A stretch of DNA of 6,916 nt. Origin: JAJRRH01 sp047638815. GTDB taxonomy: Bacteria; Bacteroidota; Bacteroidia; Flavobacteriales_D; JABDKJ01. The position numbers were made by a program, and so were the translations under genes. The notes below the pieces were generated by a model. That model ran no database searches. It worked only from the letters and a program-made list of their open reading frames with translations, and was not told where the DNA came from. The stretch spans positions 1 through 6,916 of the forward strand of contig JBLIMR010000086.1 of the NCBI GenBank assembly GCA_047638815.1, read 5' to 3'. Shown in pieces: positions 6,376 to 6,916 of the stretch (within the stretch, counting starts at the first letter, position 1; the number at the start of each line of letters is the position of its first letter).

Positions 6376-6517
6376 AATTCCTTCATTTAATTGAAAAAGA
6401 TGAAGCTAAAAGTCATTTTGGAATCTGTCTTTTTAGATAGAGTTATATACATTAGTCCTACTCTCTTCCTAGTGAAATGGCATATATAATTTGTAGTACC
6501 ACAACTTTCCTGAATAG

Positions 6518-6916
6518 ATCTTAGATATTCTACTTAACATAATAATAGATGGAACCTTAATAATAACGTTGTATACAGACTTGTTGGCAGGAATTTTTGG
6601 AGGTCTACTTTTAGCCATGATTACTCACCTTTTACTTGCCAAAGCATTAATCAGACAATATTTCCAGATGATCTATAAATCAGGAAGCAATATTTTCGTG
6701 AAACAAGATGGTACTTATTGCTTGAAAATTAAAGGAATCGCTAATTTCCTTGGAGCAATTAAGATGAATAAGCTTCTCGCTCAGATTCCTGGTGATTCAA
6801 ACGTGAAAATTGATCTCTCTGGTGCTAGATTAGTAGACTACTCTATTCTTGAGAAGTTATATGACTTTAAAAGAAATCAATTTGTTACGGGCGGTCAAGT
6901 TGAAATAACTCGTCTT
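6518..6916 (+). pseudogene. 5'-truncated SulP-family anion transporter: last membrane segment plus STAS domain, cut by window edge
   Basis: The frame is open from just after a TAG (6515-6517) to the window end (133 codons). It begins with a membrane segment, GTLIITLYTDLLAGIFGG and LLLAMITHLLLA (about 6551-6643), which matches the end of the SulP/SLC26 transporter core (pattern TLxxTDLLxGIxxG). A cytoplasmic STAS domain follows (about 6695 onward), with CLKIKGIANFLGAIKMNKLL and VKIDLSGARLVDYSILEKLY. Complete SulP proteins have 10 or more membrane segments before this point (roughly 500-700 residues in all). Here the intact Gre-like gene ends at 6344, so the core is missing. There is no ATG before 6617, which lies inside the membrane segment. 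A TTG at 6569 is the only other common start codon. Stretches with stops at 6442-6486 may be more of the lost core. Because the STAS part is free of stops, the truncation is recent or the fragment is still translated as a one-helix STAS protein. Confidence 0.65.

Noticed and set aside
6400..6489. A 29-codon ORF starting MKLKVILESVFLDRV, as an independent small gene
   Set aside because: Its second half resembles a SulP segment, so it is better explained as part of the decayed transporter. It has no supporting promoter or clear ribosome-binding site.

Overview
The window looks like chromosomal DNA from a member of the Bacteroidota, most likely a marine-type Flavobacteriia relative. The evidence is low G+C, a secreted peptidase ending in a type A type IX secretion (T9SS) sorting domain, promoter matches of the Bacteroidota form TTG-N17-23-TAnnTTTG, mostly absent Shine-Dalgarno sequences, and a Bacteroidota-type GreA/GreB-like small protein. 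I cannot name the genus.

Layout. The left part (1-2818) is a minus-strand unit read from right to left: tpiA (triosephosphate isomerase), 13 nt, prmA (ribosomal protein L11 methyltransferase), then a long exported protein of unknown function. That last gene overlaps the end of prmA, apparently starts at TTG, and runs off the left edge. A 247-bp divergent intergenic region (2819-3065) holds a good promoter match for each direction and several inverted repeats. The right part is on the plus strand: a 794-residue secreted M14 zinc carboxypeptidase with a T9SS C-terminal domain (3066-5450), a four-helix DUF1304 membrane protein (5514-5876), and, 9 nt later, a GreA/GreB-like protein of 152 residues (5886-6344). 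A hairpin follows this last gene. The right end (about 6400-6916) carries the C-terminal membrane segment and STAS domain of a SulP-family anion transporter without the rest of the gene. It has no proper start and runs off the right edge.

How the genes relate. tpiA and prmA are housekeeping genes (glycolysis, and ribosomal protein modification) that appear co-transcribed with the exported protein. The M14 peptidase is a stand-alone secreted degradative enzyme. DUF1304 and the Gre-like gene are tightly spaced and probably translated from one message. I find no CRISPR array, tRNA, rRNA, insertion sequence or phage gene.

I see no clear new multi-gene system. The points most worth a second look are the SulP fragment, the start and identity of the long exported protein, the inverted repeats around the divergent promoters, the predicted substrate preference of the peptidase, and the altered acidic tip of the Gre-like protein.
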